Shown piece by piece: positions 47,929 through 57,032 of a stretch of 64,000 nucleotides of DNA; position 1 is the stretch's first letter, and every line of letters starts with the position of its first letter. The translations under genes and the position numbers were made by a program. The notes under the pieces were generated by a model. It was given only the letters and a program-made list of their open reading frames with translations. It searched no databases and had not been told where the DNA came from. The stretch comes from Rhodobacter viridis (GTDB taxonomy: Bacteria; Pseudomonadota; Alphaproteobacteria; Rhodobacterales; Rhodobacteraceae). Location: the NCBI RefSeq assembly GCF_003217355.1, contig NZ_QJTK01000004.1:124001-188000 (forward strand), written 5' to 3'.

Positions 47929-50609
47929 GCCCGACCCGCTCGGTTTCGGCACAGACGATCGAGGGCGATCGCGCCGAGCTGGCGGGGGGCTTTGGCCACG
48001 ACCTTGTCACCCTGACCGACACGCAGTTCCGCCTGGTCGAGGAGCAGCTGCGGGCGGCGGGCCTTGATGAGGCGACGCTGCTGGGCTTCAATCGGCTGCG
48101 TGTGGGGGTGGCCGAGCAGGCCGCCGCGCTGTCGGAACTGATCGACGAGGGCGCGCGGCAGCAGGAGGCGCTTGACGAGTTGCGGGCGCTCCTGCGCAAT
48201 GCGCCGCTGCCGGTTCTGCGCGTCGATGCGCATCTGGCGTTGCAGCATTCGAACGAGGCGGCGCGGCAGTTTCTGGGCGAGAGCTTCGAGGAAAATGGCG
48301 TGGCCGCGCTGCGCCGGGCGCTGACGCGGCCGCAGATCGGGCGGCTGATGACGGCCTTGGCGCTGGCGACCGAGCCCGCGGCGGGCGAGATCGCGCTGCC
48401 CCTGCCGCTCATTCTCAGCACCGATGCCGGGCAGCAACGCGGGGCGCGGGCCTCGGTCCTGCGGGCGCGCAAGCCGCATCCCGACAGCCCCAGCGCCTGG
48501 TGGCTGATGCTGCAGCCCGAAACCGCCCCGGCCGCGGCCGATGCCGACCTGATGCGGCTTCTTTTCGATGCCTTCCCCGATCCGGTCAGCATCACCGATC
48601 TCGAAGGTCGGGTGAGCTTGGCGAACCGCGCCTATCTGCGCGCGACGGGCAGGTCCGAGACCGAGGTGCTCGGCCGGACGCCAAAGGACTTCCTGCCGCT
48701 GATCGAGGCGCTGCATGTGACGCAGCTCGACACACGGGTGCGGGCGACGCAGACCGCGGTCACCTTCGAGCAGACCCGGCGGCGCCTGCCCGAAGAGGTC
48801 GCACTGGCCCCCGAGGGAGCGATCGGTGCGAATTGGGAACGTCATCAGACCGAGAAACGGCCGCTTTTTGACGGCTTCGGGCAGCTGATCGGGGTCGTGA
48901 CGCACAGCCATGACGTGACCGAGGAACTGCGGGCCCGGGAACTGGCGGAGATGGTCTTCGACCAATCCGCCGAAGCGATTGTGCTGACCGATCCCGATCT
49001 GCGCATCCTGCGTGCCAATGCCGCTTTCGAGCAGATCGCGGGCTTCGGGAATGAGCAGCTTGCCGGGCGGATGATCGAGGGGCTGGTCACGACCGCCGGG
49101 GCCGGTGAACCGAGCAGTGCGGCGCGCACGCTGCGGACCGAATTGCGCGCGCAGGGCAGCTGGCGGGGCGAGGTCGTCGTGCGCTCCTCCGAGGGGGCGA
49201 CGATCATCTGCTGGAGCCGGATCACCCGGCTGGCCGACACGGCGGGGCGGATGCTGGGCCATGTGGCGATGTTCTCGGATCTGACGCCGCTGCGGCAGGC
49301 GCAGGCCGACAATCTGCGACTGGCGAATTACGACCTGCTGACGGGCCTGCCGAACCGCAACATGCTGGCCGAGCGGATCGACGCCTGGATCCGGCTGGCG
49401 AGCGGCAGCGCGCGGGTTTTCGCGGTGCTGTTCATCGACCTCGACCAGTTCAAGGCGGTGAATGACACGCTCGGTCACGAGACCGGCGATCTGCTGCTCT
49501 CGGCGGTGGCGCAGCGGCTACGGATCGGCGAGGGCACGGATCATTTCATCGCCCGCATCGGCGGCGACGAATTCGTGCTGCTTTTGGGCGACGCCGGAGC
49601 GGCGGAAGCGCTTGCCCATGCGCAGGCGCTGCTCGAGGCGCTGGCCGCGCCGATCGACCTGCCGGGGCTGCATCAGTATCGGCCTGCCGCGACGGTCGGC
49701 ATCGCCTGTTTCGGCGCCCATGGCGACAGCCGCGACGTGCTGTTGCGCAATGCCGATCTGGCGATGTACGCGGGCAAGATCCAGCGGCACCGGGTGATGA
49801 TCTACGAGCCCGAAATGGGCATCGAGGCCGCGCGCGAGCTTGATCTGCGCAACGCCCTTGCCGGGGCGGTGGAGCGGGGCGAGATGGTGCTGCATTTCCA
49901 GCCGCTCTTCGGGCTTGGCGATCGTATCCCGCGCGGCTGCGAGGCGCTGATCCGCTGGAACCGGCCGGGCCGCGGGCTGATCTCGCCCGGCGAGTTCCTG
50001 CCCGTGGCGCAGCGTGCCGGGCTGATGCCCGCGCTGGATCGCTGGGTGTTTTCCGAGGCGCTGGCCACGATGTGCCGCTGGCGCCACGAGGGGCTTGTCG
50101 ATGTCGACTGGCTGATGTCGATCAACCAGACGGCGGCGGATCTCGCCGCGCCCGATTGGGCGGAGGCGCTGGTGGGCTGTCATGGCTGCGGCTGCGGTTG
50201 CGCCGGCTTGCAGATCGAGCTGACCGAGGAGCAACTGGCCGACCGCGTGCCCGGCGCGGTCGCGGCGCTGGAACGGTTGCGCGCGCGCGGGCTGCGCCTT
50301 GCGATCGACGATTTCGGCACCGGCTATTCTTCGCTGGCCTATCTGTCGCGGCTGCCGGTTTCGATGCTGAAGATCGATGCCCATTTCGTCCGCGGCATCG
50401 AGGCGGATCACAATGCCCGGCTGATCGTCGAGGCGATCACGGCGCTGGCGAAGCGTTTCGGCTATGGCACGCTCGCCGAGGGGATCGAGACCGAGGCCGA
50501 GGCCGCCGTGCTGGCCGAGATCGGCTGCGACATGGGGCAGGGGTTCCTGATGGCTCCGCCGCTGGCGCGACAGGCCTTCGAAGCGCGTTTCCTGCGCCCG
50601 GGGGGGTGA
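47925..50609 (+). CDS. PAS-GGDEF-EAL c-di-GMP turnover protein
   Basis: An 894-residue cytoplasmic protein. An N-terminal coiled coil and divergent PAS-like region are followed by two PAS domains (about residues 200-330 and 340-450). The diguanylate cyclase domain has an intact GGDEF at residues 546-550, but the RxxD inhibition site before it is absent (EGTD). The phosphodiesterase domain has EAL at 673-675, LTEEQL, DDFGTGYSS and GIETEAEA. Both activities look possible. The start overlaps the CheB-CheR-PAS stop (ATGA 47925-47928), so the two are made together. No membrane helix is seen. An odd Cys/Gly run, GCHGCGCGCAG, sits inside the EAL domain. Confidence 0.92.
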   Translation: MSPTRSVSAQTIEGDRAELAGGFGHDLVTLTDTQFRLVEEQLRAAGLDEATLLGFNRLRVGVAEQAAALSELIDEGARQQEALDELRALLRNAPLPVLRVDAHLALQHSNEAARQFLGESFEENGVAALRRALTRPQIGRLMTALALATEPAAGEIALPLPLILSTDAGQQRGARASVLRARKPHPDSPSAWWLMLQPETAPAAADADLMRLLFDAFPDPVSITDLEGRVSLANRAYLRATGRSETEVLGRTPKDFLPLIEALHVTQLDTRVRATQTAVTFEQTRRRLPEEVALAPEGAIGANWERHQTEKRPLFDGFGQLIGVVTHSHDVTEELRARELAEMVFDQSAEAIVLTDPDLRILRANAAFEQIAGFGNEQLAGRMIEGLVTTAGAGEPSSAARTLRTELRAQGSWRGEVVVRSSEGATIICWSRITRLADTAGRMLGHVAMFSDLTPLRQAQADNLRLANYDLLTGLPNRNMLAERIDAWIRLASGSARVFAVLFIDLDQFKAVNDTLGHETGDLLLSAVAQRLRIGEGTDHFIARIGGDEFVLLLGDAGAAEALAHAQALLEALAAPIDLPGLHQYRPAATVGIACFGAHGDSRDVLLRNADLAMYAGKIQRHRVMIYEPEMGIEAARELDLRNALAGAVERGEMVLHFQPLFGLGDRIPRGCEALIRWNRPGRGLISPGEFLPVAQRAGLMPALDRWVFSEALATMCRWRHEGLVDVDWLMSINQTAADLAAPDWAEALVGCHGCGCGCAGLQIELTEEQLADRVPGAVAALERLRARGLRLAIDDFGTGYSSLAYLSRLPVSMLKIDAHFVRGIEADHNARLIVEAITALAKRFGYGTLAEGIETEAEAAVLAEIGCDMGQGFLMAPPLARQAFEARFLRPGG

Positions 50610-50682
50610 CCCTGTCCTTTGGCGCGGGCGGCCCTACCATCAAGGGATTGCCAATTCCGTCCGACCCGAAAGGAGCATGCTG

Positions 50683-50886
50683 ATGTCGAACCTGCCGCCG
50701 ACCCCGCTCGGCACGTCGAAGAATTATCTGATCGCGATGGGAGTCGCCCTGCTTCTGGGGGGCTTTGAATATCTGGGCATCTGGCGGCACGAGGAACGCG
50801 CCAAGGCGCTGGCCGCCGCGGCGGCGGCCTCGGCGGCGGCGAAACCCGCCCCCGCCGCCAGCACGTCTACGGCCCCGGCGCATTGA
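50683..50886 (+). CDS. Small single-helix membrane protein
   Basis: A 67-residue protein with one membrane helix (about residues 14-32, LIAMGVALLLGGFEYLGIW) and a short charged segment followed by an Ala/Pro/Ser/Thr tail. ATG 50683 has AGGAG at a good distance; ATG 50677 is too close to it. I do not recognise the family. It may be co-transcribed with the GGDEF-EAL gene 73 bases upstream. A hairpin follows at once. Confidence 0.65.
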   Translation: MSNLPPTPLGTSKNYLIAMGVALLLGGFEYLGIWRHEERAKALAAAAAASAAAKPAPAASTSTAPAH

Positions 50887-50915
50887 AACGAAACAGGCGC
50901 GGTCTGCCGCGCCTG
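50884..50915. terminator. Terminator between the small membrane gene and sqr
   Basis: Stem CAGGCGCGG (50894-50902) and CCGCGCCTG (50907-50915), loop TCTG. On the minus strand it is followed by TTTCGTTTC, so it mainly ends sqr transcription. Confidence 0.8.
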
Positions 50916-50942
50916 CCTGTCCAGGTCCGGTCGGAAGGGGGC

Positions 50943-52226
50943 TTACCCCTTCTTCACCGCCTTCAGCTTGTCGATGCCGAGGAATTTCATCGCCGCCTTC
51001 TCGTAGAAGGTTTCCGAGGTGCCCCGGCGCAGCTTGTGCATGAAGTAGCGCTCGAAGCCCTCTTTCGCCCAATGCACCCATTTGCCCTGGCTCGACCAGT
51101 TCACATTGCGCGGCGGGATCTGCGGCTGCGCGACGAAGGCGATGCCCTGATCGCCGAAATCGGCCAGACAGACGGCGTTCCAGCTGCCGACCTCGTCCGC
51201 CTCGAAGCCGCGCACGATCCGGCCGATGTTATGGGCGGTCGCGGTGACCATGCTTTCGATCATGAAGCCGGTCTTCGGCACGCCGCAGGGCACCGGCGTC
51301 GCCGCAATCGGCGGGATCGCGACGCAGACGCCGACGGCGAAGACATTCTTGTATCTCGGGTTCTGCTGGTGCTGATCGACGAGAACGAAGCCGCGCGGAT
51401 TGACCAGCCCTTCGAGCCCCATCAGCGCCTTGATGCCGCGGAAGGCGGGCAGCATCATCGCATAGCCGAAGGGCATTTCCTTTTCGGGTTTGACCGAGCC
51501 ATCCTCGTTCACCTCCTCGACCACCATCTTGCCCTTTTCGACGCGCTTGATCCGGGTCGAGGTCATCCATTTGATGTGCTTGTCGCGCAGGTTGCTTTCC
51601 AGAAGCCCCTTGGTGTCGCCCACGCCGTCAAGGCCCAGATGGCCGACATAGGGTTCCGAGGTGATGAAGGTCATCGGCACCCGGTCGCGGATCTTGCGCT
51701 TGCGCAGCGCAGCATCAAGGATGAAGGCGAATTCATAGGCCGGGCCGAAGCAGCTGGCGCCTTGCGCCGCGCCGATGATGATCGGGCCCGGGTTTTCGCA
51801 AAAGCGGTCAAAGGCCACGCGCGCATCTTCGGCATGATCGATGTGGCAGATCGATTGCGTATGCCCCGCGGGACCGAAGCCCTCGATCTCGTCAAAGGCG
51901 AGTTCCGGGCCGGTGGCGATGACGATCTGATCGTAGCTGACCGACTGGCCGTTTTCGAGCTCGACCCGGTTTTCGTCGGGATGAAGCCGCTTGGCCGCCA
52001 CCGGGATGAAGTTGATGTTCTTGCGCGCCATCGTCGGCGCAAGGTCCACGGTGATGTCCTTGCGCGACCGCCACCCCACCGCCACCCAGGGGTTCGAGGG
52101 CACGAAATGATACATCGGGTCCTTGGTAATAACGGTGACCTTGTCTTCCTTGCGCACCTGTTCGCGCAACTCGTACGCCATGATGGCACCGCCCAAACCG
52201 GCACCCAGAACCACGATATGAGCCAT
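50943..52226 (-). CDS. sqr: Sulfide:quinone oxidoreductase
   Basis: A 427-residue flavoprotein that oxidises sulfide and reduces quinone at the membrane. The FAD-binding N-terminus is IVVLGAGLGGAIMAYEL. Catalytic Cys residues lie in AAQGASCFGPAYE and AVGVCVAIPP, with the second FAD segment PKTGFMIESM. The C-terminal amphipathic region (KWVHWAKEGFERYFMHKL) binds the membrane from the periplasmic side despite the lack of a signal peptide, as known for R. capsulatus Sqr. Length and sequence closely match that enzyme as I remember it. I chose Met 52226 (MAHIVVLGAG) over the upstream in-frame Met. An operator-like dyad lies upstream. Confidence 0.96.
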   Translation of the reverse strand: MAHIVVLGAGLGGAIMAYELREQVRKEDKVTVITKDPMYHFVPSNPWVAVGWRSRKDITVDLAPTMARKNINFIPVAAKRLHPDENRVELENGQSVSYDQIVIATGPELAFDEIEGFGPAGHTQSICHIDHAEDARVAFDRFCENPGPIIIGAAQGASCFGPAYEFAFILDAALRKRKIRDRVPMTFITSEPYVGHLGLDGVGDTKGLLESNLRDKHIKWMTSTRIKRVEKGKMVVEEVNEDGSVKPEKEMPFGYAMMLPAFRGIKALMGLEGLVNPRGFVLVDQHQQNPRYKNVFAVGVCVAIPPIAATPVPCGVPKTGFMIESMVTATAHNIGRIVRGFEADEVGSWNAVCLADFGDQGIAFVAQPQIPPRNVNWSSQGKWVHWAKEGFERYFMHKLRRGTSETFYEKAAMKFLGIDKLKAVKKG

Positions 52227-52271
52227 CTGTCCCTCCCCGAACTGGCTGTCGGGCCGAGGCCCGTATATGCA

Positions 52272-52302
52272 CATATGGGAATATGAATCTATGACCTGTC
52301 AA
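52272..52302 (-). promoter_or_regulatory. sqr promoter with operator-like dyad
   Basis: On the minus strand a perfect -35 TTGACA (52297-52302) is followed by the dyad CATAT-TCCC-ATATG (52272-52285), whose distal arm could serve as the -10 (CATATG at 52272-52277, spacer 19). A regulator on the dyad would cover the -10. R. capsulatus controls sqr with the persulfide sensor SqrR, an ArsR-family repressor; this dyad is a candidate site, though it does not match the ATTC-N8-GAAT form exactly. Confidence 0.5.
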
Positions 52303-52332
52303 GCGGGAAGATCGGTTCCGCTGGACCGGGGG

Positions 52333-52363
52333 CAAAAGAAAGGGGCGGACTCGCGTCCGCCCC
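52333..52363 (-). terminator. Terminator of the xdh-transporter operon
   Basis: Stem GGGGCGGAC (52342-52350) and GTCCGCCCC (52355-52363) with loop TCGC. On the minus strand it is followed by TTTCTTTTGCC. It lies 28 bases past the binding-protein gene. Confidence 0.88.
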
Positions 52364-52390
52364 ACAACCTTAACAGGAAAAATGCTCAGG

Positions 52391-53473
52391 TCACTTGGGC
52401 ATTTCAGCCGCAATGCCTTCGACGAAGAAGTTCAGACCGGCCAGTTCGCCATCCTCCGGGGTCTTGCCCTCGGCCAGCCATTCCGAGCCGTCCTGTTTCT
52501 TCAGCGGGCCGGTGAAGGGGTGATAGGAGCCGTCGCCGATCTTCGCGATCAGCTCTTCGGCTTCGGCCTTTACCTCGGCGGGGACCGCATCGGTGATTTC
52601 GCCGATCTTCACCATGCCGGTGCCGATGCCGCCCCAGGTGCTTTCCGAGGCCCAGGTGCCATCGACCAGCGCCTGCGCGCGCTTGATGTAATAGGGCGCC
52701 CAGTTGTCGATCGTCGAGGCGACGCGGGGCGAGGGTTTGAAGGCTTCCATGTCCGAGGCCTGCCCGAAGGTGAAGACATTGCCCGCTTCCTGGGCCTTCG
52801 CCTGCGGCGCGGTCGAGTCGGTGTGCTGCAGGATGAAGTCGCAGCCCTCGGCGATCAGCGCGGCGGCGGCATCGGCTTCCTTGGCCGGGTCGAACCAGGT
52901 GTAGGCCCAGACCACCTTGATCTCGACATCCGGGTTCACCTTCTTGGCGTGGATGTAAGCGGCGTTGATGCCCTGGATGACTTCCGGGATCGGGAAGGAG
53001 CCGATGTAGCCGATCTTGTTGGTCTTCGTCATGCGGCCCGCGATCGTTCCCTGCACGGCACGACCTTCGTAGAAGCGCGCGTCATAGGTGGCGAGGTTGT
53101 CGGCGCGCTTGTAGCCCGTCGCATGCTCGAACTTCACGTTCGGGAATTTCGCGGCGATGTTCACCGCGGCTTCCATGAAGCCAAACGAGGTCGCGAAGAT
53201 CATCTGGTTGCCTTCGAGCGCCAGTTGGGTCAGGGCGCGCTCGGCGTCCGGGCCTTCCGGCACGTTCTCGATGAACGAGGTGACGACCTTGCCGCCCAGC
53301 TTCGCTTCCATCGCGCGGCGCGCGACGTCATGCTGATACGACCAGCCCATGTCGCCGACCGGGCCGACGTAGATGAAGCCGATCTTCAGCGGATCGGCGG
53401 CGCGCACCGGCAGGCCGACGGCGGCAAGCGTCGCGGTGGCGGCGGTGGTTTTCAGGAAGGATCTGCGGTCCAT
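52391..53473 (-). CDS. BMP-family ABC transporter substrate-binding protein (purine/nucleoside type)
   Basis: A 360-residue periplasmic protein. The N-terminus MDRRSFLKTTAATATLAAVG is a signal peptide with a Tat-like RRSFLK. The mature part belongs to the BMP/Med/PnrA family, which binds nucleosides or purine bases (IGFIYVGPVGDMGWSYQHD, GSFPIPEVIQGINA). It is the last gene of an operon that begins with xanthine dehydrogenase, so hypoxanthine, xanthine or their nucleosides are the likely ligands (inference). The ordering and 39-base gap allow higher expression of the binding protein. Confidence 0.9.
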   Translation of the reverse strand: MDRRSFLKTTAATATLAAVGLPVRAADPLKIGFIYVGPVGDMGWSYQHDVARRAMEAKLGGKVVTSFIENVPEGPDAERALTQLALEGNQMIFATSFGFMEAAVNIAAKFPNVKFEHATGYKRADNLATYDARFYEGRAVQGTIAGRMTKTNKIGYIGSFPIPEVIQGINAAYIHAKKVNPDVEIKVVWAYTWFDPAKEADAAAALIAEGCDFILQHTDSTAPQAKAQEAGNVFTFGQASDMEAFKPSPRVASTIDNWAPYYIKRAQALVDGTWASESTWGGIGTGMVKIGEITDAVPAEVKAEAEELIAKIGDGSYHPFTGPLKKQDGSEWLAEGKTPEDGELAGLNFFVEGIAAEMPK

Positions 53474-53512
53474 GGGAGCTTCCTTGTTGCGGGCGATGGC
53501 CCGGGTTTGGCC

Positions 53513-54442
53513 TCAGTTCGAGGCGTGGAACGTCCGCCCGAGGGCCGCCGGCGCGGCCGGTGCCCCGTAGCGGTGGGTTGCGGAGAGGACCACCAGCACG
53601 AGCACGGTGATCACGTAAGGCGCCATCGACAGGAAATGCACCGGGATCGCATAGCCTGCCGCCTGCAACTGCAATTGCAGCGCGGTGATGCCGCCGAAAA
53701 GATAGGCGCCGATCAGCACGCGCTCGGCCCGCCACGACGCGAAGACGACGATGGCAAGCGCAATCCAGCCCGCGCCTGCGGTCATCCCCTCGGTCCATTG
53801 CGGCACCCGCACGAGGCTGAGGTAAGCTCCGCCAAGCCCGGCCAGCGCGCCGCCAAAGGCGAGGGCGGCAAAGCGCACGGCGATGACGCGATACCCCAGC
53901 GCATGGGCCGCGTCATGGTTTTCGCCCACGGCGCGCAGGATCAGGCCAAGGCGCGCGTATTTCAGGAAGGCCCAGACCGCGGCCACGAGGGCGAGCGAGA
54001 CATAGACCATCCAGTCATGACCAAAGACGATCGGGCCGACGACGGGCAGATCGGCGAGCGGGCCGAAGGGCACCTTGCCGGTGGGCGGCGGGCGCACACC
54101 CTCGAAGCCCTTGCCCGCCAGCGCCGAAAGACCCAGCCCGAACAGCGTCAGCGCAAGGCCGGTGGCGGTCTGGTTCGACAGGAAAACCTGTGTGAGAAGC
54201 GCAAAAAGCGACGCCATCAGCGCCGCGGCCAAGGCGCCGCCCGCAAAGCCCAGCACCGGGCTGCCGGTGGTGACGGCGGTGGCAAAGCCCGCGACGGCGC
54301 CGACGATCATCATCCCCTCGACCCCAAGGTTCAGAACGCCCGCCTTTTCCGCGACCAACTCGCCCGTCGCTGCCAGCAGAACCGGCGTCGAGGCGGCCAT
54401 CAGCGCCGCGATCAGGGTGACGATATCGATGCCGCCGATCAT
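53513..54442 (-). CDS. ABC transporter permease, nucleoside/purine type (second subunit)
   Basis: A 309-residue inner-membrane permease with about eight hydrophobic helices, of the branched-chain/ribose-type permease family found with BMP binding proteins (LVAEKAGVLNLGVEGMMIVGA, LRAVGENHDAAHALGY). The start overlaps the stop of the other permease by 4 bases (54439-54442), so the two subunits are made together. Confidence 0.9.
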   Translation of the reverse strand: MIGGIDIVTLIAALMAASTPVLLAATGELVAEKAGVLNLGVEGMMIVGAVAGFATAVTTGSPVLGFAGGALAAALMASLFALLTQVFLSNQTATGLALTLFGLGLSALAGKGFEGVRPPPTGKVPFGPLADLPVVGPIVFGHDWMVYVSLALVAAVWAFLKYARLGLILRAVGENHDAAHALGYRVIAVRFAALAFGGALAGLGGAYLSLVRVPQWTEGMTAGAGWIALAIVVFASWRAERVLIGAYLFGGITALQLQLQAAGYAIPVHFLSMAPYVITVLVLVVLSATHRYGAPAAPAALGRTFHASN

Positions 54443-55518
54443 TTCGAGCCCTTTCCAAGCCGCAGACGGTAATGCGTCAGCAGATCGAACCCCAAGAGGA
54501 AAAACAACAACATCCCTTGGAAAACCTGAATCGCCGCGGTGGGCAGGCCCAGCATCAGCTGCGCCATGTCGCCGCCGATATAGGTCAGCGCCATCAAGAG
54601 GCCCGCAAGCAAGATGCCGATCGCATTCAGCCGCCCGAGGAAGGCGACGATGATCGCGGTGAAGCCATAGCCCGCGTTGAAACTGTCGGTGATCTGGCCC
54701 GAGGGGCCCGAGACCTCGAACATCCCCGCAAGGCCCGCCAGCGCCCCGGAAAGCCCAAGGCAGAACATCACGAGGTTTGCGGGCAGAACGCCTGCAAACC
54801 GGGCCGCCCGCGGCGCCTCGCCCGCGACGCGGATGCGGAAGCCCGCAATGTGGCGCTGCATCAGCACATAGGTGGCGATGACGGCAATCAGGGCCGCGAC
54901 GACGCCCCAATGCATGCCGGTGCCCGCGAACAGCTCGGGGTTATGCGCGGACGGATATTGCTGCAGGTTGCGCGAGCCGGGAAAGCCGTAGCCCTCGGGG
55001 TTCTTCAACGGACCAAAGGCCGCCCAGGCCAGAAAGTTCTGCGCCACATAGACGAGCATCAAGGACACGAGGATTTCCGAGGTGCCGAACAGCACCTTCA
55101 GCACCGCCGGGATCATCCCCCAGATCCAGCCGCCCAAGGCGCCCGCCACCACCATCGCCGGAAACAGCCAGTGGCTTTCCGCGGGATAGGCCGCCAGCGC
55201 GACCGAGGCCCCCGCAAGCGCCCCCATGATGTATTGCCCCTCGGCGCCGATGTTCCAGATGCCCGCGCGAAAGCCGACGGCCAAACCCGCGGCGATCAGG
55301 ATCAAGGGCCCCGCTTTCACCAGCAATTGACCCCGGAAATAGGCCGCGTTCGGACCCAGAAGCGGGTCCCAGAAGATCACTTTGATCGCCTGCACCGGGT
55401 CCTTGCCCAGAATGGAGAACAGCACACCGCCCGCGATCATCGTGGCGATGACGGCCAGAACCGGCGTGGTGAAGGACCAGAAGCGCGAGGGCGTCGGGCG
55501 TTTGATCAGCGTAATCAC
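54439..55518 (-). CDS. ABC transporter permease, nucleoside/purine type (first subunit)
   Basis: A 359-residue inner-membrane permease with about nine helices, partner of the downstream permease. The family hallmark FRAGIWNIGAEGQYIMGALAG is near residue 85, and an IRVAGEAPRAARFAGV segment contacts the ATPase. Overlaps of 4 bases with both neighbours show tight translational coupling. Confidence 0.9.
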   Translation of the reverse strand: MITLIKRPTPSRFWSFTTPVLAVIATMIAGGVLFSILGKDPVQAIKVIFWDPLLGPNAAYFRGQLLVKAGPLILIAAGLAVGFRAGIWNIGAEGQYIMGALAGASVALAAYPAESHWLFPAMVVAGALGGWIWGMIPAVLKVLFGTSEILVSLMLVYVAQNFLAWAAFGPLKNPEGYGFPGSRNLQQYPSAHNPELFAGTGMHWGVVAALIAVIATYVLMQRHIAGFRIRVAGEAPRAARFAGVLPANLVMFCLGLSGALAGLAGMFEVSGPSGQITDSFNAGYGFTAIIVAFLGRLNAIGILLAGLLMALTYIGGDMAQLMLGLPTAAIQVFQGMLLFFLLGFDLLTHYRLRLGKGSK

Positions 55519-57032
55519 AGCGCCGCCTCCTGCATGCCATGGGCGCCGCCCAGCATCAGCCCGATCTCTTCCATCGTCAGCCCCTCGGTCGGGCGCGGCT
55601 CCGAAAGCCGCCCCTCGTTCAGCGCACAGAAGCGATCGGCGATTTCCATAAGCTCGTCAAGGTCTTGGCTGATCACGATCACAGCCGCGCCCTTCGCTGC
55701 CAGATCCAGCAGTGACTGCCGGATCGCGGCGGCGGCGGCGGCATCGACGCCCCAGGTCGGCTGGTTGACCACCAGCACTTCGGGCGATTGCAGCACCTCG
55801 CGGCCGATGACGAATTTCTGCAGGTTTCCGCCCGAGAGCGCGCGGGCGGCCACATGCGGCCCCGGCGTGCGGACGTCGAAGCCCTTGATGATTTCCTCGG
55901 CAAAGCGCCGCGCCGCGCCCATGTTCAGAAAGCCGTTCCGCGTCAGCGGACGGCGCACGGTGCCGGTCAGGATCGCGTTTTCCGTCAGGCTCAGGTTCGG
56001 CACGGCGGCATGGCCCAGCCGTTCCTCGGGGGCGGCCAGCAGCCCCAGACGGCGGCGGTCGTTCGGCCCGAGGTCGGAAATGTCCTGCCCATGCAGGCTG
56101 ACCGTGCCCGCGCCCGAGGGACGTTCGCCCGAGAGCGTGGCCAGCAGTTCCTCCTGCCCGTTGCCCGCGACGCCGCCGATGCCCAGCACCTCGCCGGCGG
56201 CCAGGCTGAAGCTCACATTCTTCAGCGCCGGGCCGAATTGCGTCATCGGCGGCAGGTTCAGGTGATCGACTTCGAGGATCGTCGCGCCGCTGACCCGTCC
56301 GGCCCGGTCGGTCGCGGCAAATTCGCCGCCCACCATCAACTCGGCCAGCTCGCGCGCCGATTTCTCGCGCGGGATGCAGCTCGCCACCACCTTGCCGCCG
56401 CGCAGGATCGTCGCGCCGTCACACAGGCTGCGGATTTCCTCGAGCTTGTGGCTGATATAAAGAATCGCCGTGCCCTCGGCCGCAAGCTTGCGCAGGGTGT
56501 GAAACAGGATCTCGACCTCTTGCGGCGTCAGCACCGAGGTCGGCTCGTCCATGATCAGAAGCTTCGGGTCCTGCAAAAGACAGCGGATGATCTCGACCCG
56601 CTGCCGTTCGCCCGCGGACAGATCGCCCACGGTGCGCGCGGGATCGAGCGGCAGGCCATAAGCCGTTGAAATCGCGCGAATGCGTTCGGCCAAGTCACCC
56701 ATCGGCGGCGGGTTTTCCATGCCAAGCGCGACGTTTTCCGCCACATTCAGCGCCTCGAACAGCGAGAAATGCTGAAACACCATCGCGACGCCCGCAGCCC
56801 GCGCCGCCCGCGGCTCGGCGGGCGTGTAGGGGCGGCCCTGAAAGGTCATCCGCCCGGCATCGGGTTTCACCAGCCCGTAGATCATCTTCACCAGCGTCGA
56901 TTTGCCGGCGCCGTTTTCGCCCAGAAGCGCATGCACCTCGCCCGGCGCGACCTCGAAACCGACGCCGTCGTTCGCCACGACCCCGGGATAGGCCTTGGTC
57001 AGGCCCTCGATCTTGAGCAGCGACCCTGTCAC
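55515..57032 (-). CDS. ABC transporter ATPase with two nucleotide-binding domains
   Basis: A 505-residue fused ATPase of the sugar/nucleoside type. The first domain has Walker A GENGAGKST, signature LSAGERQR and Walker B LLIMDEPTS. The second is degenerate at Walker A (GGVAGNGQEEL) and has signature ALSGGNLQK, the usual asymmetry for this family. Its start overlaps the xdhC stop by 4 bases, tying the transporter to xanthine dehydrogenase. Confidence 0.93.
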   Translation of the reverse strand: MTGSLLKIEGLTKAYPGVVANDGVGFEVAPGEVHALLGENGAGKSTLVKMIYGLVKPDAGRMTFQGRPYTPAEPRAARAAGVAMVFQHFSLFEALNVAENVALGMENPPPMGDLAERIRAISTAYGLPLDPARTVGDLSAGERQRVEIIRCLLQDPKLLIMDEPTSVLTPQEVEILFHTLRKLAAEGTAILYISHKLEEIRSLCDGATILRGGKVVASCIPREKSARELAELMVGGEFAATDRAGRVSGATILEVDHLNLPPMTQFGPALKNVSFSLAAGEVLGIGGVAGNGQEELLATLSGERPSGAGTVSLHGQDISDLGPNDRRRLGLLAAPEERLGHAAVPNLSLTENAILTGTVRRPLTRNGFLNMGAARRFAEEIIKGFDVRTPGPHVAARALSGGNLQKFVIGREVLQSPEVLVVNQPTWGVDAAAAAAIRQSLLDLAAKGAAVIVISQDLDELMEIADRFCALNEGRLSEPRPTEGLTMEEIGLMLGGAHGMQEAAL

